64,000 nt of DNA. Origin: Myxococcota bacterium. GTDB taxonomy: Bacteria > Myxococcota_A > UBA9160 > UBA4427. The position numbers and the translations under genes are program-made. Each line of letters opens with the position of its first letter. Positions within the stretch are counted from its first letter, which is position 1. The notes beneath the pieces are model-generated. The model saw only the letters and a list, made by a program, of their open reading frames with translations, searched no databases and was not told where the DNA came from. The DNA is taken from contig JAQWRT010000042.1 of assembly GCA_029243605.1 (NCBI GenBank), positions 54,503 to 118,502 of the forward strand, given 5' to 3'. Shown in pieces: positions 1-10,200 of this stretch.

Positions 1-1
1 C

Positions 2-799
2 GCACCCGCCCTCCGGGTCGCCCCTGGGCTCCCGGCCGCGGAAACGATCGAAATCGCCGGGGTTGAATCCGCCGAGGGCGGAACCCCCGTTGCCGACCGT
101 GCGGCCCCAGAAATCGCCGAAGAGTCCGAGCTTGTACTCGGCGAAGGCGAAACCATACTGATCGCGGCGCTTCTCCCCGGTGACCTGCCCCTCTACGGTC
201 TCGATCCGATGATGGGCATGGGTGGCCCCTCGGTTCGCACCGGAGGCTTCGTTCGCTCGCTCGGCCCGGAAGCGGGCGCCCTGGCGTCGATCGAGGTGCT
301 CTCGCCCGATCACGTCGGTTGGACGAGTAAGGCCGCACCCACGCTCTATTGGCGCTTGAGCGCGGCGAGCGACCTGCCCGTGGAAATCGTGATTTCCGAC
401 GATGAATCCCTCGAGCCCCTCCTCGAAACTCGCCTGACAGGTCTCCAGGCAGCCGGCATCCATGCGCTCTCCCTAGCCGAGCAGGGCCTGGAACTATCGC
501 CCGAGACCACCTACCGCTGGTCGGTTTCCTTGGTGGTCGATGACGAACACCGCTCGAAGGATCGCTTCGCCAGCTCAGCTTTGCTCTATCGCCCCGCCTC
601 TGGGGCGAGTGCGGCAGATCTGGCATCCGCGGGACCCGGCGAAGTGGCCCATCGCTACGCGGCCCAGGGCTACTGGTACGATGCTTTCGACCAGCTTACG
701 CTCTGGCTTGAAGCCGAACCCCGGAGCGCCCGGATTCTCGAGCATCGCAGCGCGCTGCTCGAGCAGGTAGGACTCGGCTCGGAACCGACAAGCCACTAG
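2..799 (+). CDS. DUF928-family exported protein, 5'-truncated by window edge
   Basis: The frame is open from the left edge, so the true start and any signal peptide are missing; about 265 codons remain. From about residue 110 the protein follows the DUF928 layout known mostly from cyanobacteria: 'PTLYWRLS', 'LETRLTGLQAAGIHALSL', 'YRWSVSLVVDD', then 'HRYAAQGYWYDAFDQL' near the C-terminus. The N-terminal part visible here is acidic and low in complexity. The biochemical role of DUF928 is unknown, but in cyanobacteria these genes often sit beside CHAT, CHASE2 and filamentous-haemagglutinin genes. A CHAT gene follows 58 bases downstream on the same strand. The family call rests on motif recognition only. 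Confidence 0.75.
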   Translation, partial: APALRVAPGLPAAETIEIAGVESAEGGTPVADRAAPEIAEESELVLGEGETILIAALLPGDLPLYGLDPMMGMGGPSVRTGGFVRSLGPEAGALASIEVLSPDHVGWTSKAAPTLYWRLSAASDLPVEIVISDDESLEPLLETRLTGLQAAGIHALSLAEQGLELSPETTYRWSVSLVVDDEHRSKDRFASSALLYRPASGASAADLASAGPGEVAHRYAAQGYWYDAFDQLTLWLEAEPRSARILEHRSALLEQVGLGSEPTSH

Positions 800-857
800 G
801 GCGCGGAGTACGGCGCGCGGACAGGTCGCCTTTCATGGGAGAAGCGGGGAAGGCGAG

Positions 858-3206
858 TTGAGGTCGTTCGGCCTTCGGGTCCGACGGCCTCTGGTCCCCA
901 GCTTGGCCTGGGTGGCGCTGGCTGTTTCGCTTGTTGGGGTGTCCTGCGCGGGCTCCCCACTCGGGGTGAAGACGCCAGCGGGCCCGGGTCACGGGTTGAC
1001 CCCCGCACAGACCCTGGCCCAGGGTGAAGCGGCCCTCGCCCAGGGTGACCTCGCGGCCGGACTTCCCCTCTTGCGTGAAGCCGAGCGAGCTGGGGCGCGC
1101 GAAGGGACTCCGGCGGTTCGCTATCCGGCTCTGATCGGGTTGGCCCGGGGACTGAGCTCACTGGGTGAGTACGCCGAGGCCGAGGAAGCCCTCGCCGAAG
1201 CCCTCGCCCTGGCGGGAGAACTCGGCGATCCGGCTCGGGAGACTCGGGCCCGGGTGGCTCTGGGTGGGGTCGAGCTCGCCCAGGGCGAGGAGGTCTCGGC
1301 CCGGGCGAATCTCGAGGAGGCCGCCGCCGAGGCGAAAAATCTCGGCCTCCCGGCCCTCGAGGCTGCGGCCCTCAACGATCTCGGGAATCTCGAGATGCTG
1401 TCGGGCGAGGCCGCCGCCGCCGCCGTTTTCTATCAAAGGGCCCGCCAGGCGGCCCAGGGGGCCGGAGATTTTGGTCTCGTCGCCCGGGCCGAGGCGAACA
1501 CCGCTCGGGCCCTGGGTGGCAACGCCACCGAGTCCCTCGCCGCCGCCGCTCGAGCCGAGCAAGCGCTCGCCCGGGCTGGCCCCACCGCTCCCCGGGCCGC
1601 GCTGCTCTTGAATCTCGGTCTCGGGGTCGAGGAGATGATCGCACTGCACCCCGACCGGGCCCGCGCGCTGGAGGCCAGGGCCGCTGGGCTCCTCGAGGCT
1701 GCCGAGGCGGTCGCCCGGGCCCAGGGAAATGCCCGGGTCCTCGCCTATGCACTCGCCGCACGCGGCGGCCTCGCGGCGGACACGGGGGATCTCGCCGGGG
1801 GGCTTTCCCTCACCCGCGAAGCCCTCGATGGGGCTCGCCTACTCGATGCGCCCGAGTTGGTCTATCGCTGGCAGGCCCAATGGGCCCGACTGCTGGCGGC
1901 AACCGGGGACCGTTCGGGCGCCATCGCCGGGTATAGGAAGGCGTTGCTGAGCCTTCAGGCACTCCGCGATCAGGCGAGTTGGGGGGCTGGTCTGGCGAGT
2001 TCCTCTTTTGACGATCGGGTTGCCCCGGTCTATCGCCAACTTCTCGAACTTCTGCTCGACGAAGCGGCGACGAGCCCGGACCCCGAGCAAAGCCAGCGCT
2101 GGCTGGTCGAGGCGCGCTCCACCATGGAGAGCTTCAAGGCCGCGGAGTTGCGCGATTATTTTCGCGACGATTGTGTGGACGCCCAGCAGGCGCGAACCCG
2201 GGGCCTCGAGAGCGTTTCTCCCCATGCGGCGATCCTCTACCCGATTTTGCTTCGCGACCAGACGGCACTTCTGATCAGCACGCCGGGCGAGCCTCTCGAG
2301 CTGGTTTTCGTGCCCGTTTCGCGGGAAGCCCTGGAAGCCGAGGCCAAGACCCTGCGCGCGCAATTGGAGCGCCAGGCGACTCGTCGCTACCTGGTGTCGG
2401 CCCGGCGCCTCTACGATTGGCTGATTCGCCCCATCGAGGCCAGGCTCGAAGCCTCGGGGGTGAGTACGCTGGTCTTCGTCCCGGATGGGGCTCTCCTGAC
2501 CATCCCCATGGCGGCGCTGCATAACGGTGAGCGTTTTCTGATCGAAGACTACGCAGTGGCCACCACCCCGGGCTTCGATCTCGTCGACCCCGCCCCCCTG
2601 GACCCGGAGGGTATTCAGGCCCTCCTCGCGGGTCTTTCCGAATCCGTCCAGGGCGAGGCGCCCCTGCCCGAGGTCGCGGAGGAATTGCGCGCGGTGGAGG
2701 CCCTTGTCGGGGGGCAGATTTTGCTCAACGAGGAGTTTCAACGCGCCGAATTGCGGGATTCGTTGGAGGCGAATAATTTCGGCATTGTCCATATCGCGAC
2801 CCACGCCCAGTTCTCCCCGCGCCCGGATGAAACCTTCCTGCTCGCCTGGGACGGTCGGCTCAGCCTCGACGAACTCTCCGAGGATGTGGGGCTCTTTCGC
2901 TTTCGTGAGGAGCCCCTGGGGCTGCTCACACTCAGCGCCTGCGAAACCGCTCGAGGCGGTGAGAAGGCCGGTCTCGGTCTCTCGGGGATGGCGGTGAAGG
3001 CGGGGGCCCGGAGCGTGTTGGGAAGCCTTTGGAGCGTCAACGATCCGGCGGCGACGGTCCTTGTCGAAAATTTCTATGCTCGGCTCGTAGCGGGGGATTC
3101 CCGGGCCCAGGCTCTGCGAGCGGCGCAGCTCGCCCTTCTTGCCGACTTTCGCTACCGCCACCCCGCCTACTGGGCGCCTTTTTTGCTGATCGGCACCTGG
3201 CTCTAG
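858..3206 (+). CDS. TPR-CHAT domain protein (caspase-like peptidase fold), probable lipoprotein
   Basis: A protein of 782 residues with a TTG start behind a purine-rich stretch. Residues 10-32 form a hydrophobic signal ending in 'VGVSCAG', a poor but possible lipobox. Residues 50-400 are alanine- and leucine-rich TPR-like helical repeats. The C-terminal 250 residues are a CHAT domain: His649 lies in 'HIATHAQF' and Cys695 in 'LTLSACETARGG', which gives the caspase-type His/Cys dyad, and the end 'HPAYWAPFLLIGTWL' is typical of the family. CHAT proteins are caspase-clade peptidases; some cleave partner proteins during defence or cell death. Here the neighbours are exoproteins, so processing or regulation of a secreted partner is a reasonable inference. 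The substrate is unknown. Confidence 0.9.
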   Translation: MRSFGLRVRRPLVPSLAWVALAVSLVGVSCAGSPLGVKTPAGPGHGLTPAQTLAQGEAALAQGDLAAGLPLLREAERAGAREGTPAVRYPALIGLARGLSSLGEYAEAEEALAEALALAGELGDPARETRARVALGGVELAQGEEVSARANLEEAAAEAKNLGLPALEAAALNDLGNLEMLSGEAAAAAVFYQRARQAAQGAGDFGLVARAEANTARALGGNATESLAAAARAEQALARAGPTAPRAALLLNLGLGVEEMIALHPDRARALEARAAGLLEAAEAVARAQGNARVLAYALAARGGLAADTGDLAGGLSLTREALDGARLLDAPELVYRWQAQWARLLAATGDRSGAIAGYRKALLSLQALRDQASWGAGLASSSFDDRVAPVYRQLLELLLDEAATSPDPEQSQRWLVEARSTMESFKAAELRDYFRDDCVDAQQARTRGLESVSPHAAILYPILLRDQTALLISTPGEPLELVFVPVSREALEAEAKTLRAQLERQATRRYLVSARRLYDWLIRPIEARLEASGVSTLVFVPDGALLTIPMAALHNGERFLIEDYAVATTPGFDLVDPAPLDPEGIQALLAGLSESVQGEAPLPEVAEELRAVEALVGGQILLNEEFQRAELRDSLEANNFGIVHIATHAQFSPRPDETFLLAWDGRLSLDELSEDVGLFRFREEPLGLLTLSACETARGGEKAGLGLSGMAVKAGARSVLGSLWSVNDPAATVLVENFYARLVAGDSRAQALRAAQLALLADFRYRHPAYWAPFLLIGTWL

Positions 3207-3248
3207 GGCACCGGCGAGACGGCATGCCGATTGGGTCGGCCCACAAGA

Positions 3249-3269
3249 CTTTTCCCCCTAGGGGAAAAG
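3249..3269. other. Perfect inverted repeat between CHAT and FG-GAP genes
   Basis: Two 9-base arms, CTTTTCCCC and GGGGAAAAG, are separated by CTA. The repeat lies 43 bases after the CHAT stop codon and about 145 bases before the next start. No clear T-run follows, so it may be an operator, a processing site or a weak terminator rather than a classical one. The rest of the 206-base gap has no gene; GGAG precedes the next ATG. Confidence 0.45.
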
Positions 3270-3412
3270 CCTTGAAAAATTCCGATCCTTTTGGGGGTCT
3301 TTGGGCGACTTACCCTCCAGGTAGGGGGGAATCGGCGACGGTGCCTCTCGCCCGCTTTTTCCGCCGAATACAACCCCCAGCCGTATAGAATGAGGAAACC
3401 GGAGAATATTTC

Positions 3413-6172
3413 ATGAGCTCGCCTCGCACAGCCAAGTCTCGGAGCGGCCAGGCCCTCGCTGGGGTCGAGCCCGACTTGCGTCTTACAGGTGTCCTGTGGC
3501 TCGCGCTCGTGGGTCTGTGTCTTCTGCTGGCGAGCCCCGCGGTCGCGGCGCCCCGGGTCTTCCTCTGTCGGACAGTCGATGCCAGTTGCAGTTGTGTGCC
3601 CGATGAGGCGGAAGACTCCTTCGTGGTTCACGGGAATCTCTCCACGGCTGCGCCGCTCCTGGTGGATCTGTGCCTGAGGGTCGGGGCCACAACCAGTACC
3701 GGTACGGTGTCGTCCTGTGATCCACTGGGCATCAACTTGGATGGAGACGAAATCTGCGCCATGCATGTCGTGCTGGCACCCTACGGGGGCATGTCGGTCC
3801 AAAGTTTCTCCCCCACCTCCGCCGCATCGCCTTCGGGCCTCGGCGGCTCCATTACCACGGCCGGCGAACTCATTGTGAACTGGGTCGATACCCGGTCGCC
3901 TCTGAGCGCCGGCGCCAAGGTCCACCTGGGTACCTTCGAGGTGGTGTGGATGGGGACCACCGGTGAAGGTCTGAGAGTGAGTTCTGCGAGCGAGGTCGTC
4001 GACGTCGACTTTTCCCCGGCGGTAATTTCCATTGATACGGGCACGCTCGTCGTTCCAGAGCCCTCGCTGGCTTGGAGCCTCTTTGTCGGGCTCATCTTCC
4101 TGATCTGGGTGTCGGGCCGAAGGCAGGCTCTGGGAATGGGAGCCTTTTTGGGGGTTGCTCTCGCAGCTGATCCCTCGACTGCGGGTTTGCTTCTGGATAA
4201 TACGAGCATGCTCAGCCTGGAGGCTCTTGGCCACGGTGAGTCAGAAGCCGGTGATCGTCAAGTCGTGGCCATCGGCGATGTGAATGGAGACGGCGTCAAG
4301 GATCTTGCGATCGGCCTGCCCACGGCGTCTTTGGGAATGGGCGCCGTGGTGATCGTCATGATGCGCGCCGACGGTACGGTTCAGCGAACCTTTCGCCTGG
4401 CCTCGGGGACGGCTGGCGACAATGGGACCCTTTCGCTCCCGCTTACAGATAACTCTGGGTTTGGCGATGCGATCGCGAGCTTGGGTGATCTGGGGGGCGG
4501 GACCTTTACGGATCGCACGGTGCTGGCCGTGGCCGCTCCGGGAGATGCCCGGGTTTGGCTGATCGTTCTCAGGCCGAGGTTGGATGGGGCTGGGGTGACG
4601 GTGGAAGACGAAATAGTCGTTCCCTTCGCGGTAGGTCCGGTTGTGCGTTCTTTGGCGAATATCGGCGATGTGGACGGCAACGGTGTCCCAGACCTCGCTC
4701 TGGGCCAACCCGACGCGACGAGTACGAATTGCCCGTTGCCGACTTCGGCTTGCGGGGTGGTGGGGGTCGCCTTCATGGGGTCCGGAGGATCGTTGGTCGG
4801 TGAGGGACTGCTCGAGAGCGGAGTAGGGGGAATGCCCTTTCTGGTGTCCATGGAGAAATTCGGCACCGCCCTGGCTCCTGCGGGTGGCGTCCCAGGCGAC
4901 GGAATATTTGCGGTCGGCGCTCCTGGCCACCGGGGAGGCGAGGGCGGGTTCCTGCTCGTGCAGTTGTTAACCGGTGGCTCCTCGGTGAGCTCGGCTACGC
5001 GCTTCGACCAGGTCAGTTTATCCCTGTCCAGTTGGGGGGTCGGTGCGGGTTTAGGCGCCACTATCGCCCAAATGGTGGACCCCGTCGGAGGACGGACGCT
5101 TGGCCTCGCGGTGGGAGCCCCCAAGGCCCTCGGCCTAGTGGGAACGCCGGATGCCGGGGCAATTGCAGTGCTTCAAGTCGATCCGCTGGCTGGGTTCTCG
5201 CTCGTTCAGGCGATCGATCAAGCGAGCGGCGAAGTGCCCCAAGCTTATGGGATCGGGATATCCACCATGCTCGGCCAGTCGATTGCCTTCCTGGATGTCA
5301 GTGGTGACGGCCTTCCCGAAGTTTTTGTAGACGCGGCGAAGGATGCCGTTGGCACTATTTCGGGCATCTACGAGAGCCAGATTCTCGACGGCGACGAGGA
5401 TGGCGTTCCGGACGTCGTGGACAACTGTCCGGCCCTGAGAAATACCGACCAGCAGGATTCCGATAACGACGGCGTGGGAGACCTATGTGATAATTGCCGC
5501 GATATCTTGAACCCGGATCAAGGCGATGATGATTTCGATCAAGTCGGGGATGCCTGTGAGCCGGTCAGGGTTAGCCTCACTGCCGTGGGTACGGCCTCGT
5601 CTCCCGCCTGGACCCTTGAACTCGATTGCGGCGCCTCGGATGTGACCCATCTGGAACTTGCGTTGGTGCCTCACCGGTCGGCGAATACCTTGGGTTGGAT
5701 CCGGTCTTTGGAATTTGGCGGTGGCTGCGGTCCGCCGGCGCCGACCCAGCCTGGCGGCGGAACAGTCGGTTGCACCGCCTCTCTCAACCTCGGGGCTACA
5801 GTTGATCCCGTTGAGTCGGGGGCTTTCGTGACCGACTCCAACGGGGTCATGCTCGGCTACCCCCCCTTGAGATCGGATACCCTTTATGTCTTGCTCAGCG
5901 GAAATGCCGGACTAAGCGGACAGGAACTTTGCTCGAGCCAGGATCCGCTTCCGGTCTTCCTCGGAGATGTGACGTCCAGTCAGGCCTCTCCAGGGGAGAC
6001 GACCTCCTTATTCGTTTCCCTTGATCTAGGTCTGGGTGGGAGCGCGATCCTCGGATCGGGAGCTCTGGCCTCCCCAGGGACTCAAGAAATCCCGATCTTT
6101 GAGGCTATCACCGTGGTGTCTTCCGGGGCGAACCGATCGTCTGGGCTGGGCACTGTGGGAGGAGGCCCGTGA
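3413..6172 (+). CDS. Secreted cohesin-like / FG-GAP / thrombospondin type-3 repeat protein with an internal PEP-CTERM-like segment
   Basis: A protein of 919 residues with an ATG start behind GGAG. A signal peptide ends near 'ASPAVAAPRV' (residue 46). Residues 47-210 are beta-rich and resemble a cohesin fold, though this is weakly supported. Residues 214-240 read 'VPEPS', then a hydrophobic stretch and 'GRRQ', which is the layout of a PEP-CTERM sorting signal. It lies inside the protein, and a second signal-like segment ending 'VALAADPS' follows at once. Residues 270-640 carry FG-GAP/integrin-alpha-type repeats such as 'IGDVNGDGVKDLAIG'. Residues 660-720 are Ca2+-binding thrombospondin type-3 repeats ('DEDGVPDVVDNCP', 'DNDGVGDLCDNC'). 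The last 200 residues share a motif pattern with the next protein. It may be two ancestral genes fused. Confidence 0.7.
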   Translation: MSSPRTAKSRSGQALAGVEPDLRLTGVLWLALVGLCLLLASPAVAAPRVFLCRTVDASCSCVPDEAEDSFVVHGNLSTAAPLLVDLCLRVGATTSTGTVSSCDPLGINLDGDEICAMHVVLAPYGGMSVQSFSPTSAASPSGLGGSITTAGELIVNWVDTRSPLSAGAKVHLGTFEVVWMGTTGEGLRVSSASEVVDVDFSPAVISIDTGTLVVPEPSLAWSLFVGLIFLIWVSGRRQALGMGAFLGVALAADPSTAGLLLDNTSMLSLEALGHGESEAGDRQVVAIGDVNGDGVKDLAIGLPTASLGMGAVVIVMMRADGTVQRTFRLASGTAGDNGTLSLPLTDNSGFGDAIASLGDLGGGTFTDRTVLAVAAPGDARVWLIVLRPRLDGAGVTVEDEIVVPFAVGPVVRSLANIGDVDGNGVPDLALGQPDATSTNCPLPTSACGVVGVAFMGSGGSLVGEGLLESGVGGMPFLVSMEKFGTALAPAGGVPGDGIFAVGAPGHRGGEGGFLLVQLLTGGSSVSSATRFDQVSLSLSSWGVGAGLGATIAQMVDPVGGRTLGLAVGAPKALGLVGTPDAGAIAVLQVDPLAGFSLVQAIDQASGEVPQAYGIGISTMLGQSIAFLDVSGDGLPEVFVDAAKDAVGTISGIYESQILDGDEDGVPDVVDNCPALRNTDQQDSDNDGVGDLCDNCRDILNPDQGDDDFDQVGDACEPVRVSLTAVGTASSPAWTLELDCGASDVTHLELALVPHRSANTLGWIRSLEFGGGCGPPAPTQPGGGTVGCTASLNLGATVDPVESGAFVTDSNGVMLGYPPLRSDTLYVLLSGNAGLSGQELCSSQDPLPVFLGDVTSSQASPGETTSLFVSLDLGLGGSAILGSGALASPGTQEIPIFEAITVVSSGANRSSGLGTVGGGP

Positions 6173-7164
6173 TGCGTTGCAAACGCTTGATGGTCGCTCG
6201 TTTACTGTCGACCCTCCTTCTTTTGCTTGTTGGCCTTCCCCTCTCTGGATGGGCAGACCAGATCGAGGTCGAACTTCGCCCTCGTGCAGATCAAAGTTCG
6301 ACGAGTGTGAATTTCTGGGAACTCTGCTTCAGGTCGGATAGGGAACTCAATCGCCTGACGGTGGGTGCCATCGTGCCCACGGACTACGTTGGAACCATGG
6401 AATGGCGCGACTGCGAAACGGGTTCTTGCGCGGGTAGTTCGACGGTCTTCGATACGGCTTACCAGACGGTGATGGACTCCGATTCGTTTTCGGATTGGGT
6501 GGGGGACACTCTCTTTCTGGTGCTGGGCGGCCAGGGACAGAGTGCAGTCGACGGTTTTCTTTCCCCGGTCAATTGGTCGGGGTCCTTAATGTGTGTCGCC
6601 CAGCTTTCCCTGGATCCTGGCGTTTCTTCCAACGATCCGCCGGGTTTGGTGAGTCTCCTGGATCCCGACACGGCTTCTATTGACTATTCAGCGTACGGGT
6701 CGACTTGTACCGAGCCCATCGTAGTGGATGGATCTCGTGTCGATTGTGATGACTATGCAACTGGCTCGGGGTTGGGTTCCTTGACCGCGAACACCTCGGT
6801 TGTCAGTTCGATCCCGGAAGACTACGACGGGGACCTCCATGCGGACGAGGAAGATAATTGCGTCTTCAAGTATAACGTCGATCAGGCGGATTCAGGCGGA
6901 CTCAAGGTGACCACTACCGATGGCATCGGAGATGCTTGCCAATGCGGCGAAGGCGATGGGAATGGGACGATGGGAGTGGGATCCGATCAGGATTTGCAGA
7001 ATATGTTGTCTTATCTCCAAGGGGCCACTGTCACCGGTTTTGATGAGTCGCGCTGCAGCCTGGGAAGCCCGTCGACTTGCACCATCTATGACGCCGCGTT
7101 GCTCGACCTGTCCCTAGAGTCGTCTGCTACACTTGATAATGTCTGTAGCGCGTTCAGCCCCTAG
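6172..7164 (+). CDS. Secreted thrombospondin type-3 / dockerin-like protein
   Basis: A protein of 330 residues. The ATG overlaps the upstream stop (TGATG) and has GGAGG five to six bases before it; a GTG three bases earlier is also possible. Residues 1-30 are a signal peptide ending near 'LSGWADQ'. Residues 35-180 form a cysteine-containing beta-rich domain that resembles the C-terminal domain of the preceding protein. A short Ca2+-binding segment follows ('DYDGDLHADEEDNC', 'DGIGDACQC'). The last 70 residues, with 'GEGDGNGTMGVGSDQDLQNM' and 'CTIYDAALLDLSLE', look like a degenerate two-repeat dockerin. It is translationally coupled to the upstream gene, so the two products probably act together at the surface. 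The specific function is unknown. Confidence 0.65.
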   Translation: MRCKRLMVARLLSTLLLLLVGLPLSGWADQIEVELRPRADQSSTSVNFWELCFRSDRELNRLTVGAIVPTDYVGTMEWRDCETGSCAGSSTVFDTAYQTVMDSDSFSDWVGDTLFLVLGGQGQSAVDGFLSPVNWSGSLMCVAQLSLDPGVSSNDPPGLVSLLDPDTASIDYSAYGSTCTEPIVVDGSRVDCDDYATGSGLGSLTANTSVVSSIPEDYDGDLHADEEDNCVFKYNVDQADSGGLKVTTTDGIGDACQCGEGDGNGTMGVGSDQDLQNMLSYLQGATVTGFDESRCSLGSPSTCTIYDAALLDLSLESSATLDNVCSAFSP

Positions 7165-7218
7165 CGGTTTCGGGTCTAGGGTTCGCTGAGATTGGAACCG
7201 GGCCGGGAGGGCGAACGA

Positions 7219-10200
7219 GTGGCGCAAGAGTTTCGAGCCGTCTTGTCCTTCCGCTCTTTAAACGGCTTCCGACTCATGTTCACGGCTGTTTTGGCTCTGG
7301 CGGCCGGGCCGGGATCTTCCGAACCCGGCTCCCTACCCCCCACGATCTCGACCCAGATCGAAACCGATGGCAGCCTGTCGGGTACGGCAGAAGTCATTAT
7401 GCCAGACCCATGGGATTCGAATCGCTACACCATTGGAGAGGATCACGGACTTCTGGTGGGTGAAGATCCGTCGGGTGTTGGCGGCAACCTCTTCTACAGC
7501 TTTGGTCAATTCGATTTGGCGAATACGGATACAGCCGTTTTTTCCGGGGCTTCAGGCTTGGGATCGGCTTCCCCGGGAGCTCTCGTCGTTCGCGTTACAA
7601 ACGGATCCCCCTCTTACCTCTATGGGGCCATCGAGTCGGAATTTTCCGATACGGATTTCTTCTTCGCGAATCGAGCCGGGATCATCGTAGGACCTTCGGG
7701 GAGCTTCGATCTTTCCGGAATCTCGAATTCCCCTGGTTCGTTCTTCATGTCGAGTGCTGATCGTCTGATCTTCGACGACGGTTTCTTCTCGACGGGTGGG
7801 AACGGACCGGCTTTTCAGCCTGACGTTCCGGGCTTGGATTGCTGTGGAGGCGACCCGAGCGCCTTCGACTTCGATCACGGCGGAGCGGGCGAAGTCCTTT
7901 TTAATGGTGGGTTCCATGAATGGGAGGGCGAAGGCATTGTTCAGATCGCTGCCGGCGATATCCGGCTTATCGAGGGTGGAACATTCATCAATAAGGGCGG
8001 GGAATTCCATCTCTCGGCGGTGGGTACCGCCGCGCTGACGGTTCCGGTCGCTGGGGCCGGTGATGCGCACTTTTCAGGTACGGCAACCCCCAACGGCGTG
8101 ATCGAGCTGCTTCGAGCGCCCGGCGGAAGTGGGACCTTGGAATTGAGTGCCAACTCAGGCGCGACATCGAACGGTCGGATCGTATTGCGCGGAGGGCGCT
8201 TGGTTTTCGATCGAGCGGCGATCAGGGCGGGGGGGCGCGATGGAAGCGAGCCGACCATCGATATCGAGGCCTGGGGGAGCATCGTCCTGGAAGGCTCTAC
8301 GGTGGATGCTGTCGCGACCTCTGAACCCTCATCCCCTGACCACACAGGCGTACGGATCGCCGGGGCGGATATCCTTCTGAGCGAGGCGGTGATTATCGGT
8401 ACGAATAGTTCAGGCGAGGTATCGGAAAGCAGGAAGGGAAGCAAGATTGCCTCGACTTCGTGGTTCCAGAGTGCTGGGCGAGTCGAGTTGCTCGCGACGG
8501 GGAGTCTGGCCCTAGAGGGACAGAGGACACGGATCGAGACGGCCGTCAAGGATGCGCCGGGCGGCGGTGATATAAGAATCTCAGCCCGATCCCTCGAATT
8601 GAGAGATGGGGCCCAGGTCCTGGCGGCGGCAAGACGAAGGGGCGACCCGACGGGTCCGGTCGGAGATATCGGTGTCGTTGCCGAGGAATTGCTTTTGGAA
8701 AACGGGTCAACCATCGGGTCGTTCACGGAGTCGCTTTCCGCCGGCGGCTCGGTTGTGGTGGACGTTGGGGGTCGGCTCGCCCTCCTGGATGCGTCTGAAA
8801 TCTATACCGAGTCCCTGGGAGATCCTTCCTTGTTGACCGGCGAGGTGGGGGATGTTCTGATTTCTGCGGGGGAGATCGTCCTGGCCGATAGGTCCAGTAT
8901 TCGCTCGACAACTCAGACTGCGGCCCCGGGTGGCGACGTTGACCTGATGGCCAATGGCTCCATTAGGCTCTCGACGCTATCGGCGATTGCCTCGGAGCCC
9001 AGGGGCTTCGGGGATGCTGGCGACATACGAATCCGTGGTGGGTCGCTCCTGCTTGAGGGGGGCAGCCAGGTCATCTCTCAGAGTAATCCTGACTGGATCC
9101 TTGATGTTGAGGGCAACCTCATTAAAGAGGCTTCTCTGGAGATGGGCGCGCCGGGAGATATCGCAGTTGTCGTTGCGGGTGCACTGGAGATCGATGGCGT
9201 CTATGGGACGGGTGTCGAAGACGCAACTCGCTCGATGATCTCGGCGAGGGTCGAGAACCCGGGTTCGGAGGCCGACGCGGGGAATATCGCGATCACTGGG
9301 GGGAGTGTGGAAATCAAGAATGGCGCACTGGTGACGTCTCGTAACTCCTCGGACGTGAGTGCCGGCATTGGTCGTGCCGGCTCGATTTCTGTGACGGCCA
9401 CGGATTCTTTCATCCGTCTGGCGGGGCGGGCGCCACTTTCGCCCGACCCCTTCGGCAGAACGATCGATTCCGAGATCTCGGCGCGGAGTTCGGGCGCGGC
9501 GGCCGGGGATATCAGGCTGGAGGCCCCGAATGTAGAGATTAGTGGCGGTGCTGGGGTCGCTGCGACGAGCTTTGGTTTGAGCCGTGCGGGCTCTATCAGT
9601 ATTGAGGCCGGCGAAGAGATTTTGCTGGTGAATAGTCGAATTACGGCCAAGGCGGGCCGGACCGATGGGGGTAATATTTCACTTGATGCGGGCGAGTTGA
9701 TCGAGGTCGTCGACTCCCTCATCGAAACCGAAGTTCTCGCCGACCAGGGAGGGGCGGGGGAAATCATGGTGGGTCAACAAGTGGAGCCGAGTCTGGTTTT
9801 GTTGAATTCGAGTGCCTTGATCTCCAACGCAGCCCAGGGCGGAGCTGGCGATATCTCAATTTCAGGCGGCCGCCTCATTCGTTCGGCGGATACGGTGGTC
9901 CAGGCGGCATCGGACAACGAGCAGCTCAATGGCGAAATCAGTATCGATGCCCTCGAAGAAGAGCTGACCGGCCGACTGGTTCCCCTGGAGATCGCCTACC
10001 TCGATGTGAACTCCCTGCTCTTGCCGCCCTGTGCAGCTCGCCTTGAGGCGGACAGAAGTTCATTGACTGTTCGCGGCCGTCCTGGGATGGCGAGTGAGCC
10101 AGGAGGTCTGCTGCCCTCACCGATCCTTTCGGCTGCGGACGGCCAGGGAGCTTCGAGCGAGAGGCTTGCTCGAGGTCGAGGGATCTCGGTTGCCCGGGGG

